DNA of 64,000 nucleotides from Cellulosimicrobium cellulans (lineage in GTDB: Bacteria > Actinomycetota > Actinomycetes > Actinomycetales > Cellulomonadaceae). The stretch is taken from assembly GCF_007679345.1 (NCBI RefSeq), contig NZ_VEGH01000008.1, positions 124,001 to 188,000 of the forward strand. Direction: 5' to 3'. Within the stretch, counting starts at the first letter, position 1. Every line of letters begins with the position of its first letter. Below are positions 19,178-28,197 of the stretch, in pieces. Below the pieces are notes generated by a model. The model made no database searches and was not told the origin of the DNA. It saw only the letters and a program-made list of their open reading frames with translations. Made by a program: the position numbers and the translations under genes.

Positions 19178-19252
19178 TGCTTCGGATTCGAAGCGACAAC
19201 GAGGACGCTACTCATGCTTCGAACCAGAAGCAAGTAGTTCGAAGAAGAAGCA
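19178..19252 (-). promoter_or_regulatory. Promoter with three operator boxes upstream of the oxidoreductase gene
   Basis: On the minus strand a -35 TTGCTT (19233-19228) and -10 TAGCGT (19210-19205) are exactly 17 bases apart. Three boxes fit TGCTTC-N6-GAAGCA: 19178-19195 (one arm base off), 19215-19232 (perfect) and 19235-19252 (two arm bases off). The middle box covers the -35 and spacer, the first lies past the transcription start and the third just upstream. The layout indicates cooperative repression. Confidence 0.75.
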
Positions 19253-19284
19253 TACGACGGGCTTGCGCGGAGGCGATCCTCCAT

Positions 19285-19316
19285 GGTTCATTAGTGGAGT
19301 AAGGAACCACTGAACC
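19285..19316. promoter_or_regulatory. Candidate GntR operator before the ABC-2 operon
   Basis: GGTTCA at 19285-19290 and TGAACC at 19311-19316 form an inverted repeat with an inner GTGG/CCAC pair. It ends 21 bases before the GntR-type regulator gene. The position and dyad fit self-repression by this YtrA-like regulator. Confidence 0.6.
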
Positions 19317-19337
19317 CCTGCACGAGAGGAGCCGACC

Positions 19338-19748
19338 GTGTTCGACGGCCGCGACCCCATCTACGTGCAGATCGCCGACCAGATCCGCCAGGACGTCCTC
19401 CGCGGCGACCTCCGGCCCGAGGAGCAGGTGATGAGCACGACGCAGTACGCCACCACCTTCCGCATCAACCCGGCCACGGCCGCCAAGGCATTCGCCCGGC
19501 TCGTCGACGACGGCATCCTCTACAAGCGCCGCGGCGTCGGGATGTTCGTCGCCCCGGGCGCCCCGGACCGGCTGCGCGCCGAGGGGCGGGAGACGTTCTT
19601 CGCCGAGTCCGTCGACACCGTCGCGGACCGCGCGCTCGCGCTCGGCATCCCGATCGAGGACGTGGTGGCCCGGCTGCGGGCCCACGCCGCGCGCGCCGCG
19701 GGCGCCGCCGGTGCCGCGGGCGCCGACCGGGACGGGGCGGCGTCGTGA
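19338..19748 (+). CDS. GntR-family (YtrA subfamily) transcriptional regulator
   Basis: A 136-residue regulator with only a winged-helix domain and a short helical tail, the hallmark of the YtrA subgroup that represses ABC transporter operons. The domain reads PIYVQIADQIRQDVLRGDL, with recognition region RINPATAAKAFARLVDDG and wing ILYKRRGVGMFVA. GTG 19338 follows GAGAGGAG. The stop overlaps the start of an ABC ATPase (GTGA at 19745), so it heads a five-gene transporter operon. Confidence 0.9.
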   Translation: MFDGRDPIYVQIADQIRQDVLRGDLRPEEQVMSTTQYATTFRINPATAAKAFARLVDDGILYKRRGVGMFVAPGAPDRLRAEGRETFFAESVDTVADRALALGIPIEDVVARLRAHAARAAGAAGAAGADRDGAAS

Positions 19749-20656
19749 CCGGCCCGCTCGGCCTCGAGGCGCGCGGCCTCACCGTGCGGTACGGGCGGAA
19801 GACCGCCCTCGACGCCGTCGACCTGGAGGTCCCCGCGGGGTCGATCACCGGGCTGCTCGGCCGCAACGGCTCCGGCAAGACCACCCTCGCCTCGGTCGCC
19901 GCCGCGTTCCGCCGCCCGAGCGGCGGTCGGCTGCTCGTCGGCGGCGAGGACCCCTGGGAGAACGCCGACCTGCTGCCCCGGGTGCTGCTGGTCCGGGAGT
20001 CCGGTGACGTGCTGGACACCGAGTCGCTGCGGATCAACCTGCAGTTCACCGAGGAGTGCCGGCCGGCCTTCTCCCGGGAGGTCGCCGAGCGGCTGATGGA
20101 CACCTTCGGGCTCGACCCGGGCGCCAAGCCGCAGAAGCTGTCCCGCGGCCAGCGGTCGGCGTTCGGGATCGTGCAGGGCATCGCGTCCCGCGCCGACCTC
20201 ACGATCCTGGACGAGGTGCACCTCGGGCTCGACGCCCCGTCCCGGTACGCGTTCTACGACGCGCTGCTCGCCGACTACGTCGAGCACCCCCGGACCATCG
20301 TGCTGTCCAGCCACCTGATCGGGGAGGTCGAGCGGCTGCTCGAGCACGTCGTCGTCCTGGACCGGGGGCGGGTGCTGCTCGCCCAGGAGGCCGAGGAGCT
20401 CACCGCCCGCGGCATCGCCGTCACCGGGCCGGCGCGCGAGGTGGAGCGGTTCGTCGTCGGGCGCACGGTGCTCGGTCGGCAGCAGCTCGGCGGCACGGCG
20501 CAGGCCACCGTCCTGGCGACGCTGTCCGACGGGGAGGCCGCCGACGCGCGCGCCGCCGGCCTCGAGATCGGCCCGGTCCCGCTGCAGGACCTGTTCGTCC
20601 ACCTGACCGAGGACGGCGCCGCCGACGCGGCCGCCGAGATGGGGAGGGCCCGATGA
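19745..20656 (+). CDS. ABC transporter ATP-binding protein (YtrB-like)
   Basis: A 303-residue ATPase following the GntR gene by overlap. Walker A is GRNGSGKTT near residue 40. The signature is altered (LSRGQRSA instead of LSGGQ) and after Walker B the usual Glu-Pro is Glu-Val (LDEVHLGLDAPS); both changes are common in YtrB-type ATPases. The C-terminus is a poorly conserved extension. It pairs with the permease gene that starts within its stop. The likely role is export or lantibiotic/envelope-stress protection; the substrate is unknown. Confidence 0.88.
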   Translation: MTGPLGLEARGLTVRYGRKTALDAVDLEVPAGSITGLLGRNGSGKTTLASVAAAFRRPSGGRLLVGGEDPWENADLLPRVLLVRESGDVLDTESLRINLQFTEECRPAFSREVAERLMDTFGLDPGAKPQKLSRGQRSAFGIVQGIASRADLTILDEVHLGLDAPSRYAFYDALLADYVEHPRTIVLSSHLIGEVERLLEHVVVLDRGRVLLAQEAEELTARGIAVTGPAREVERFVVGRTVLGRQQLGGTAQATVLATLSDGEAADARAAGLEIGPVPLQDLFVHLTEDGAADAAAEMGRAR

Positions 20657-21432
20657 CCGCCGACGCCGCGCGCACGCGCCCGCTGTTCCCGGCCCGCCCG
20701 GTCCGCCGGACGTCGCCCGCGCTGCGCACCGCGCGGGACCTGCTCGCGTGGTTCGCGCAGATGGGCCTCGTCTACTGGGGCATCGTCCTGGTGGCCGTCG
20801 TCGCGGTGCCGTTCCTGGTGGACCGGCTCGGCGAGGTCGAGGTGTCGATCGTCTGGTTCGCGCGGCAGAGCGGGATCTGGTTCCCGTTCTCGGTGCTCAT
20901 CGGCGTCGCGGCGACCTACCCCGCGGTGCACGTCGCGAGCGGGATGACGCGACGCGCGTACGTGCGCGGCGCCCTGCTGGCCGCCGTCGTGCTCGGCACG
21001 GTGTTCGCGCTGGTCATGACGCTGCTGCTTGAGGCCGAACGCGCCTGGTACGGCGCGATGGGCTGGGGCTGGCGGCTGCAGGACGGCTGGTTCGCCCCGG
21101 ACGAGGGCTTCGGCACGGTCCTGCTGGCCTACGTGGCGACGTTCGTGGTCGCGAACCTCAGCGGCATGCTGGTCGGCACGGTGTACGGCGCCGCCGGCGG
21201 CTGGTGGGGCACGCTCAGCCTGCCGCTCACCGTGGGACCGGTCGTCGTGGTGATCGCGCTGGTCGACGCCGGCACGGGCTGGCTGCCGTTCGACGACCTG
21301 CTCGGCGCCGCCCGCGCCGCGGAGCTCGCCCCGCTCGCCGTGGCCCTGGTCGCGGCCGTCCTGGCGGCGGCCCTCGCCGTCGCCTTCCACCTGATCGCCG
21401 TCCGCCGGCCCGTGGCCCCGCGCCGCGGCTGA
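20653..21432 (+). CDS. ABC-2-type transporter membrane protein
   Basis: A 259-residue protein with six hydrophobic segments after a basic N-terminal tail; segments include LVYWGIVLVAVVAVPFLV and LAPLAVALVAAVLAAALA. It has no catalytic motifs. Its ATG (20653) overlaps the stop of the ATPase gene, so it is the matching permease. The true start was chosen over longer frames because of this overlap. Confidence 0.78.
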   Translation: MTADAARTRPLFPARPVRRTSPALRTARDLLAWFAQMGLVYWGIVLVAVVAVPFLVDRLGEVEVSIVWFARQSGIWFPFSVLIGVAATYPAVHVASGMTRRAYVRGALLAAVVLGTVFALVMTLLLEAERAWYGAMGWGWRLQDGWFAPDEGFGTVLLAYVATFVVANLSGMLVGTVYGAAGGWWGTLSLPLTVGPVVVVIALVDAGTGWLPFDDLLGAARAAELAPLAVALVAAVLAAALAVAFHLIAVRRPVAPRRG

Positions 21433-21521
21433 ACCCGGCCGACCCGACGCGCCCCACGGCGCGCCGCACTCCCCCCGGCACGATCCGCCCCACCCGCACC
21501 ACGCGAGGAGGAGATCCCGCC

Positions 21522-22505
21522 ATGCCCGGAGACGAGCCCGTGATCCACGCGGAGCACCTGCACAAGCGGTACGGCCGCACCGTCGCCGTCGCCGACGTCG
21601 GCCTGACCGTCCGCCGCGGCGAGATCGTCGGCGTGCTGGGCCGCAACGGCGCCGGCAAGACCACGACGGTCGAGATGATCGGCGGCCTGCGCGAGCCCGA
21701 CGGCGGCACCGTCCGCGTCCTCGGTCTCGACCCCGCCGGACCCGCCGCCGACCGCGCCGCCCTGCGCGAGCGGGTCGGCCTCCAGCTGCAGGAGTCGGCG
21801 CTGCCGCTGCGGATCACCGTCCGCGAGGCCGTCGAGGAGTACGCCTGCTTCTACGACGACCCCGCGGACCCGGACGAGCTGCTGCGCGACCTGGGCCTCG
21901 CGGACAAGGCCGGCAGCCAGTTCCGGACGCTGTCCGGCGGCCAGAAGCAGCGGCTGTCCATCGCGCTGGCCCTGGTCGGCAACCCGGAGATCGCGATCCT
22001 CGACGAGCTGACCACGGGCCTCGACCCGCAGGCCCGCCGGGACACCTGGGACGTGGTCGAGCGGGTGCGCCGCAGGGGCGTCACCATCGTGCTGGTCACG
22101 CACTTCATGGAGGAGGCGGAGCGGCTCTGCGACCGGGTCGTGCTCGTGGACGCCGGGCGGGTGGTGGCCGAGGGCACACCCGCCGAGGTGGCCGCGCTGG
22201 TCGGCGCCGACCAGACGCTGACGTTCCGGCCGTCCACCCCGGTCGACCCCGCGGCGCTGGAGGCGCTCGGGTCCGTCGGCTCGATCGAGCTCGGGCCCGA
22301 CGGGGTCGTGCAGGTCCGCGGCACCGGGAACGTCGTGCAGGACGTGATGGTCGCGCTCGCGGGCGCGGGCGTGCGGCCCGACGACCTGCGCGTGCACCGC
22401 AGCACCCTGGAGGACGCGTTCGTCCGGCTGACGGGGGCGTCCGGCGCGACCGCGACCCCCGACGCCGCCGGCACCCCGTCCGCGACCGACCGTGTGGAGG
22501 CCTGA
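21522..22505 (+). CDS. ABC transporter ATP-binding protein (DrrA-like)
   Basis: A 327-residue ATPase starting at ATG 21522 after GAGGAGGAG. Motifs are canonical: Walker A GRNGAGKTT, signature LSGGQKQRLS, Walker B AILDELTTGLDP and switch histidine in THFMEEAE. The ~90-residue C-terminal extension resembles DUF4162 in drug exporters such as DrrA. It pairs with the ABC-2 permease whose ATG comes one base after its stop. It is 89 bases downstream of the previous permease, so this is the second transporter of the operon. Confidence 0.92.
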   Translation: MPGDEPVIHAEHLHKRYGRTVAVADVGLTVRRGEIVGVLGRNGAGKTTTVEMIGGLREPDGGTVRVLGLDPAGPAADRAALRERVGLQLQESALPLRITVREAVEEYACFYDDPADPDELLRDLGLADKAGSQFRTLSGGQKQRLSIALALVGNPEIAILDELTTGLDPQARRDTWDVVERVRRRGVTIVLVTHFMEEAERLCDRVVLVDAGRVVAEGTPAEVAALVGADQTLTFRPSTPVDPAALEALGSVGSIELGPDGVVQVRGTGNVVQDVMVALAGAGVRPDDLRVHRSTLEDAFVRLTGASGATATPDAAGTPSATDRVEA

Positions 22506-22506
22506 G

Positions 22507-23277
22507 ATGTCCGCGACCAGCCCCCGGGTCCTGGCCCGGGTCACCGCCGTGGAGGGGCGGCTCGCGCTCCGCGAGCCCTCGAACGTGTTCTTCGCCGTCC
22601 TGTTCCCGGCCGTCCTGCTCGCGGTGCTCGGCCTCGCGATGCCGTGGGGGTCCGCGCCGTACAGCGAGGACGACCCCCTGCTCTCGCGGATCAACGGCAT
22701 CACCGGGTACACACCGGTCGTGCTCACGCTCGCCGTCGGCACCGTGGCGCTCTCGGTGTACCCGATCACGATCGCCACGTACCGCGGCACCGGCGTGCTG
22801 CGCCGGCTGTCCACGACCCCGCTGCCGCCGTCCCGCCTGCTCGTCGCGCAGGTCCTGGTGAACGTCGCGGCGCTGCTGGTGGCGGCGCTGCTGGCGCTCG
22901 CCGTGGGGATGCTCGTCGTGGACGTGAGCGCACCCGAGCGGCCGGGCGTGGTGGTCGCCGGCTTCCTGCTGGCGGCGACGTCGACGTTCGGCGTGGGGTC
23001 CCTCATCGCCGCGCGCGCGCCGACGGCCGGGGCGGCGACCGGCATCGGCATGACGGTGTACTTCGTCTCGCTGTTCTTCGCCGGGGTGTGGCTGCCGCTG
23101 CCGATCATGCCCGAGGTCGTCCAGCAGATCGCCGCGTGGACGCCGCTCGGTGCCGGTTCGCAGGCCATGCTCGACGGCTGGGTCGGCGCCGGGGTGCCGA
23201 CCCGCGAGCTGCTGGTGATGGCGGGGTGGACGGTGGTGCTCGTGCCGCTGTCGGCGCGGCTGTTCCGCTGGCGCTGA
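22507..23277 (+). CDS. ABC-2-type transporter permease (DrrB-like)
   Basis: A 256-residue permease with six hydrophobic segments in ABC-2 order: FFAVLFPAVLLAVLGLAM, the second segment VVLTLAVGTVALSVYPI, then LRRLSTTPLPPSRLL, the amphipathic cytoplasmic element of DrrB proteins. The conserved GVWLPLPIMPEVVQQI and TPLGAGSQAM follow. It starts at ATG 22507, seven bases after GGAGG, with only one base between it and the ATPase stop. Export of a drug or lipid is likely; the substrate is unknown. Confidence 0.9.
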   Translation: MSATSPRVLARVTAVEGRLALREPSNVFFAVLFPAVLLAVLGLAMPWGSAPYSEDDPLLSRINGITGYTPVVLTLAVGTVALSVYPITIATYRGTGVLRRLSTTPLPPSRLLVAQVLVNVAALLVAALLALAVGMLVVDVSAPERPGVVVAGFLLAATSTFGVGSLIAARAPTAGAATGIGMTVYFVSLFFAGVWLPLPIMPEVVQQIAAWTPLGAGSQAMLDGWVGAGVPTRELLVMAGWTVVLVPLSARLFRWR

Positions 23278-23288
23278 GCCTGCGTGGC

Positions 23289-23306
23289 CGCGGTCGCCGG
23301 ACCGCG
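23289..23306 (+). terminator. Possible terminator of the transporter operon
   Basis: Seven-base-pair perfect stem CGCGGTC/GACCGCG with a four-base loop, 11 bases after the permease stop. It has no U tract and is short, so support is modest. Confidence 0.4.
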
Positions 23307-23398
23307 TCCCTGGGAGGGTGCTGGGGATCACGTCGAGAACTGGTGCAGATCTCAACCTTTCCCTGCAGTGCCGTCGCCGGGCCGCCGATGATCCCGGT

Positions 23399-24562
23399 AT
23401 GCCACCCGTCGCCACCGGACGCCGCGCACGCGGACGGGCGCCCCACGAGGCGCCCGTCGTCGTGCGGCTGCTGGCGCACGTCCCGCCCTGGGCGCGCGCC
23501 GGCGGCAACGCCGCGGCGGCCGGGCGGGTGCTGCTGCTGTTCGGCGGCGCCGTCGTCATCCTCGGGGCGCTGTGCCTCGGGGTCGACGGGCACGGGCTCG
23601 CGGTCCTCGCCGGGACGTCGGGCGCGATGCTCGGCCTGGTCGCGCTGAGCCTGCGGGTGCGCTGGCACGCCGACGGCTGGGGCACCCTCGCGTTCCCGCT
23701 GGCGCTGCTGCTCGCGCTCGGCACCGTCGGCCTGACGACCAGCGGCATCGCGAGCGCCTTCGTCGGGCTGATCCCGATGTGCTTCGTGTACGCGGGCCTG
23801 TTCCACCCGGGTCGGGCGGCGTTCGCGCTGCTGCCCGCGGCCTTCGGCGCGTACATCGCGATGGCCACGACGCTGGACGGCCGCGCCGTGGTCCGGCTCC
23901 TGGTCTACGCCGTCACCTGGTGGGGCACCGCGCAGGTCATCGCGCTCGCCACGGCCTACCAGCGCGACGTGCGCCGCCGGCTGCGCACGGACGCGCGGAC
24001 GGACGCCCTCACCTCGCTCGGCAACCGCCGGGACCTCGACGAGCGGCTGGCGGGAGCGCAGGCGGGCGACTGCGTCGTCATCGCCGACCTCGACCACTTC
24101 AAGCGCGTCAACGACACCCGCGGCCACGCCGCCGGGGACCTCGTGCTCGAGCGGTTCGGGCACGTGCTCGCCGAGCACCTCCGGCGGCGCGACTACGCGG
24201 CCCGGTACGGCGGCGAGGAGTTCGTGCTGATCCTGCCGCGCACCGAGCCGGTCCAGGCCATGAACACGCTCCGGGCGCTGCGCGCGGAGTGGGCCGAGGA
24301 GGGCACCGGGGTGACGTTCTCCGCCGGCATCGCGCTCATCACGCCGGGCACCCCGGCGGCCTCGGCGCTCGCCGCCGCGGACATCGCGCTGTACCGGGCC
24401 AAGCAGGCGGGACGGGACCGGTTCCGGATCGCCACGGAGGGCCTGGCAGCCGCGCGGCGCCCCGCGGCGGACGCGCAGGCGCCGGGCCCGCACGGTCCGG
24501 GGGTGCGCGACCACTCCAGCGACCGGCCCGGCGGGCGGCGGGACCAGCACGCGGGCTGCTGA
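23399..24562 (+). CDS. Membrane-bound diguanylate cyclase (GGDEF)
   Basis: Makes cyclic di-GMP from two GTP. A 387-residue protein: an N-terminal region of about 180 residues with some six hydrophobic segments (VLLLFGGAVVILGALCL, LALLLALGTVGLTTSG and others), then a GGDEF domain with DLDHFKRVNDTRGH and active-site GGEEF. Five residues before it is RRRD, an RxxD inhibitory site, so product feedback is likely. No EAL domain follows. ATG 23399 lies six bases after GATGAT with no ribosome binding site, fitting a leaderless mRNA. The sensor region is not recognisable. Confidence 0.92.
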   Translation: MPPVATGRRARGRAPHEAPVVVRLLAHVPPWARAGGNAAAAGRVLLLFGGAVVILGALCLGVDGHGLAVLAGTSGAMLGLVALSLRVRWHADGWGTLAFPLALLLALGTVGLTTSGIASAFVGLIPMCFVYAGLFHPGRAAFALLPAAFGAYIAMATTLDGRAVVRLLVYAVTWWGTAQVIALATAYQRDVRRRLRTDARTDALTSLGNRRDLDERLAGAQAGDCVVIADLDHFKRVNDTRGHAAGDLVLERFGHVLAEHLRRRDYAARYGGEEFVLILPRTEPVQAMNTLRALRAEWAEEGTGVTFSAGIALITPGTPAASALAAADIALYRAKQAGRDRFRIATEGLAAARRPAADAQAPGPHGPGVRDHSSDRPGGRRDQHAGC

Positions 24563-24583
24563 CGCCCTTGCCGCGCGCCGGGG

Positions 24584-24623
24584 ACGACGAAGGCCCGGAC
24601 CATGTGGCCCGGGCCTTCGTCGT
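24584..24623. terminator. Bidirectional terminator between the cyclase and tRNA-Pro
   Basis: Perfect 15-base-pair stem (24584-24598 with 24609-24623) and a ten-base loop between the converging cyclase and tRNA genes, starting 22 bases after the cyclase stop. Confidence 0.8.
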
Positions 24624-24632
24624 TCTCACCGG

Positions 24633-24706
24633 TCGGGGTGGCGGGATTCGAACCCACGACCTCCTCGTCCCGAACGAGGCGCGCTACCAAGCTGCGCCAC
24701 ACCCCG
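24633..24706 (-). tRNA. tRNA-Pro (anticodon CGG)
   Basis: A 74-base cloverleaf on the minus strand. Acceptor arm CGGGGTG pairs with CACCCCG; D arm GCGC AGCTTGGTA GCGC; anticodon arm CCTCG-TTCGGGA-CGAGG with anticodon CGG reading CCG proline codons; T arm contains GGTTCGAATCC. The discriminator base is A and the 3' CCA is not encoded, as is common in actinobacteria. Confidence 0.95.
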
Positions 24707-24793
24707 GTGAAGCCCGCCCAGCATAGCCGACGCGGGACGGTGGTCGTGAATCGAGCAGCCCCCCGGGGCCGCGAGTGTGAGCAGCGTCGCGTC

Positions 24794-25771
24794 TCAGGCC
24801 GCGACGAGCGTCAGCAGCGTCGCCTCGGGCCGGCACGCGAACCGCACCGGCGCGTACGGCGAGGTGCCCAGCCCCCCGCACACGTGCAGCCAGGTCGAGT
24901 CCGCGCCGCCGCGCGCGTCCGGGCGCGGGCCCGGCCAGCCGTGCAGGCCCTTCGCGCGGTCCCGGGGCAGGTCGCAGTTGGTCACGAGCGCGCCGTAGCC
25001 CGGCACCGCGAGCTGGCCGCCGTGGGTGTGGCCCGCCAGCACCAGGTCCGCACCGTCGTCGTGCATCGCGTCCAGCACGCGGCGGTAGGGCGCGTGGGTG
25101 ACGCCGAGGTGCAGGTCGACGTCGCCGTGCCCGGCCCGCGCCACGCCGGCGTCGTCGACGACCGCGGCGGGTCGGACGTCGTCGGGGCCGCCGGCCGCAG
25201 GGAACCGGTCGCGGTCGAGGTGCGCGTCGTCCGTCCCGACCAGCGAGATCCGCCGGCCGGCGACCTCGAGCTCGTCGCGGCGGTTCGTCAGGTCGACCCA
25301 GCCGGCGGACCGGAACCGGTTGCCGAGCTCGCGCCACGGCAGCTCGACGGGCGGCCGCGGCGGCTGGGTGCGCGCGTCGGGGAGCAGGTACCGCGCCGGG
25401 TTCTTGGGCGACGGGGCGAAGAAGTCGTTCGACCCCCACACGAACGCGCCCGGCGTCGCCAGGTGCGGCTCCAGCGCGTGCAGCAGCGCGGGCGTGGCGT
25501 CGAGGTGCGCCCAGTTGTCGCCGGTGTCCACCACCAGGTCGGGCCGGAGCGACGCCAGGTCGCGGACCCAGTCGACCTTGCGGTGCTGGCCCGGGGTGAG
25601 GTGCAGGTCGGACAGGTGCAGGACGCGCAGCGGGTCCTGGCCGTGCGGGAGCACCGGGACGGTGACCTCGCGCAGGGCGTACCAGCGGGACTCGACGAGC
25701 GTGCCCCAGGCGACCGCGGCGGCGCCGGCGAGCGCGGCGCCGCCCAGGGCGCGGGCGACGGGGTGGGTCAT
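24794..25771 (-). CDS. Membrane-anchored metallophosphoesterase
   Basis: A 325-residue calcineurin-like phosphoesterase. An N-terminal hydrophobic segment (ALGGAALAGAAAVAWG) anchors or exports it. The five metal-binding motifs are present: HLSDLHL, VDTGDN, WGSNDF (in place of GNHD), then GVTHAPY and AGHTHGGQ. The position downstream of a PonA2-like penicillin-binding protein, with a four-base overlap (ATGA at 25768-25771), matches Rv3683 next to ponA2 in M. tuberculosis. A cell-envelope substrate such as a lipid pyrophosphate is likely but unproved. Confidence 0.9.
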   Translation of the reverse strand: MTHPVARALGGAALAGAAAVAWGTLVESRWYALREVTVPVLPHGQDPLRVLHLSDLHLTPGQHRKVDWVRDLASLRPDLVVDTGDNWAHLDATPALLHALEPHLATPGAFVWGSNDFFAPSPKNPARYLLPDARTQPPRPPVELPWRELGNRFRSAGWVDLTNRRDELEVAGRRISLVGTDDAHLDRDRFPAAGGPDDVRPAAVVDDAGVARAGHGDVDLHLGVTHAPYRRVLDAMHDDGADLVLAGHTHGGQLAVPGYGALVTNCDLPRDRAKGLHGWPGPRPDARGGADSTWLHVCGGLGTSPYAPVRFACRPEATLLTLVAA

Positions 25772-28197
25772 CCGCCGTTGTTCCCGTTGCCGGGGTTGCC
25801 GCCACCGTTTCCGGGGTTCCCGCCACCGGGGTTGCCGCCCCCGCCGCCGTCGCCGCCCGCCGGCGCCCCCGGACCGCTGGACAGCGTCAGCGTGATCGAG
25901 CTGCCCGCCGGCGCGCTGCCCGAGGGGCTCTGGCTCACCACGGAGCCGGGCGTGATGTCGGAGGCGGTGGTGCCACCGACGGTCGCGGAGAAGCCGGCGT
26001 TCTGCAGCGTGGCGATCGCCGTGTTCTGGTCCTGGCCCACCACGGAGGGGATCGGGATCGCGCGGCCGTACCGGAGGTCGCTGGTCGGGGCCGAGAACCC
26101 CGGGTTCTCCTGGCCGTCGTTCAGCGCCTCGTCCATGAAGTTCTTCCAGGTGACGCCGGCGTAGGTCGCGCCGTACGCGTACCGGGCGTACCGGCCGTTG
26201 ATCCGGATGTTCTGCATCGGCTCGTTGCGGTCCGGGTAGCCGACCCACACGATCGACGCCAGCCGCGGCGTGTAGCCCGCGAACCAGGTGTGCTCGTTGC
26301 GGGTCGTGGTGCCGGTCTTGCCGGACGCCGTGTAGAACGACGGCCGCCCGATCGACTTGCCGGTGCCGTTCCAGACGTTGCTCATCGCCTCGTTCATGCC
26401 GGCGGCGACGTTCGGGTCGATGGCCTGGTGGCAGCCCGCGTCGGGGATCGGGAGGTCCACGCCGTCGGCGTCCTTCACGTTGGTGATCGCGACGGGGGTG
26501 CAGTAGATGCCGCCCGAGGCGAACGCCGCGTAGGCCCCGGCGAGCGCCAGCGGGCTGGTCACGCCCGAGCCGAGCACGTTCGACGGGACGGCCGAGATGG
26601 CCTCGCCCTCCGAGCCGGCAGCGGAGCTGGTCACGCCGAGCTGCTTGGCCCCCTCCATGATGTTGCAGAGGTCGAGCTGCATCGCCATCGACAGGTACGC
26701 CAGGTTCACCGAGCCCTGGGTCGCCGCCATCACCGACATCATGCCCGCGCCGCCCTCGGCGTTGCCCACGGGCCAGGTCTGGCTCGGGTAGCGGGATCCG
26801 CACGCCGTGAACTGGTTCGTGTTCAGCGTGCGGGCGGTCCCGTTGACGCTCTCGTTGAGGTTGTGGCCCTGCTTGAGCCACTCGAGCAGGGTGAACGGCT
26901 TGAACGTCGAACCCGGCATGAACCCGCCGGAGCCGCCGTACGAGTACGACGTGTTGTAGTTGACGGACGAGTCGCGACCGGTCGCGTCGGCGGTGTTGTT
27001 GAAGTTCCGGTTCTGGGCCATCGCCTTGATCTGCCCGGTGCCCGGCTGCACCACCGACATCGCGGAGCCGACGCCCGTCGGGTCGTCGACCGGGACGGTC
27101 GCCTTGACCTGGGTGTCCGCGATCGTCTGGATCCGCGGGTCGAGGGTCGTCGTGATGGTGAGGCCGCCGCGGAACAGCCGCTCCTCGCGCTCCTCCGCGG
27201 TCGCGCCGAACGCCGGGTCGTTGCGGATGACCTGGGTGACGTAGTCGCAGAAGTAGCCGGAGCCCTGGACCACGTTGCCGGCGGCCATGCAGCCGCTCTG
27301 GGCCTCGCTCACGCGCAGGGTGTCGGCGATCGGCGCCGCGATGCCGGCGTCGAACTCCTCCTGGGTGATGTAGCCCTGCTCGTTCATCAGCCGCAGCACG
27401 GTGTCGCGGCGGCCCTGGGCCGCCTCGGGGTTGCGCACCGGGTCGAACGCGGTCGGGCTCTTCGTGATGCCGGCGATGGTCGCGGCCTCGAGGTAGGTCA
27501 GCTCGGCGGCCGGCTTGCTGAAGTAGCGCTGCGCGGCGGACTCCACGCCGTAGGTCGCGACCCCGAACTGCGCGATGTTCAGGTAGTTCTCGAGGATCTG
27601 GTCCTTCGTCATCTTCTTCTCGAGGGCGATGGACAGCTTGGCCTCGCGCAGCTTGCGCGCGTACCCCTCGGGGCCGTCGGCCTCCTTCGCCTCCTGCGCA
27701 GCGGCGAGGTCGCCCTCCCTGACGGCCGTCTCGATCAGGACGTTCTTCACGTACTGCTGGGTCAGCGTGGAGGCGCCCTGCTGGGAGTCGCCGAGCTGGT
27801 TCTTCACCAGCGCGCGCACCATGCCGGCGGGGTCGATGCCGCCGTGCTGGTAGAAGCGCTTGTCCTCCGTCGCGACCACCGCGTTCTGCATCGGCACGGA
27901 CACCTGGTCGAGCGCGACGACCACCCGGTTCTCCGCGAAGAACTCCGCGAGCACCGTGCCGTCGGCGGCGAGCATGACCGACTTCTCGGACAGCGGCTTC
28001 GTCTCCAGCTCGGAGGGCAGGTCCTCGAACGCCTCGACGCTCAGGTCGGTCGCGGTGTTCGCGACGGCGACGGTCGGCAGCACGAGCCCGGCGGTCAGGA
28101 GGCCGCCGACGCCGGCGGTCAGCACGAAGGCGAGCAGCAGCGCCAGCGCCTGCACGACGGTGACCTGCCGCCCGCGCGGCGTGGGGGTGGGAGCCAT
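25768..28197 (-). CDS. Bifunctional class A penicillin-binding protein (PonA2-like) with PASTA domain
   Basis: Polymerises and cross-links peptidoglycan. The 809 residues start with one membrane anchor (LALLLAFVLTAGVGGLLTAG), then a GT51 glycosyltransferase (ATEDKRFYQHGGIDPAGM, QQGASTLTQQYVKN). The transpeptidase has the active-site serine in GSTFKPFT, GSVN and ASGKTGTT. A PASTA domain (IPSVVGQDQNTAIATLQNAG) and a Gly/Asn-rich tail end the protein, as in mycobacterial PonA2. A TACCCT hexamer seven bases before ATG 28197 suggests a leaderless transcript. It is divergent from whiB, the same arrangement as ponA2/whiB4. Confidence 0.95.
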   Translation of the reverse strand: MAPTPTPRGRQVTVVQALALLLAFVLTAGVGGLLTAGLVLPTVAVANTATDLSVEAFEDLPSELETKPLSEKSVMLAADGTVLAEFFAENRVVVALDQVSVPMQNAVVATEDKRFYQHGGIDPAGMVRALVKNQLGDSQQGASTLTQQYVKNVLIETAVREGDLAAAQEAKEADGPEGYARKLREAKLSIALEKKMTKDQILENYLNIAQFGVATYGVESAAQRYFSKPAAELTYLEAATIAGITKSPTAFDPVRNPEAAQGRRDTVLRLMNEQGYITQEEFDAGIAAPIADTLRVSEAQSGCMAAGNVVQGSGYFCDYVTQVIRNDPAFGATAEEREERLFRGGLTITTTLDPRIQTIADTQVKATVPVDDPTGVGSAMSVVQPGTGQIKAMAQNRNFNNTADATGRDSSVNYNTSYSYGGSGGFMPGSTFKPFTLLEWLKQGHNLNESVNGTARTLNTNQFTACGSRYPSQTWPVGNAEGGAGMMSVMAATQGSVNLAYLSMAMQLDLCNIMEGAKQLGVTSSAAGSEGEAISAVPSNVLGSGVTSPLALAGAYAAFASGGIYCTPVAITNVKDADGVDLPIPDAGCHQAIDPNVAAGMNEAMSNVWNGTGKSIGRPSFYTASGKTGTTTRNEHTWFAGYTPRLASIVWVGYPDRNEPMQNIRINGRYARYAYGATYAGVTWKNFMDEALNDGQENPGFSAPTSDLRYGRAIPIPSVVGQDQNTAIATLQNAGFSATVGGTTASDITPGSVVSQSPSGSAPAGSSITLTLSSGPGAPAGGDGGGGGNPGGGNPGNGGGNPGNGNNGG

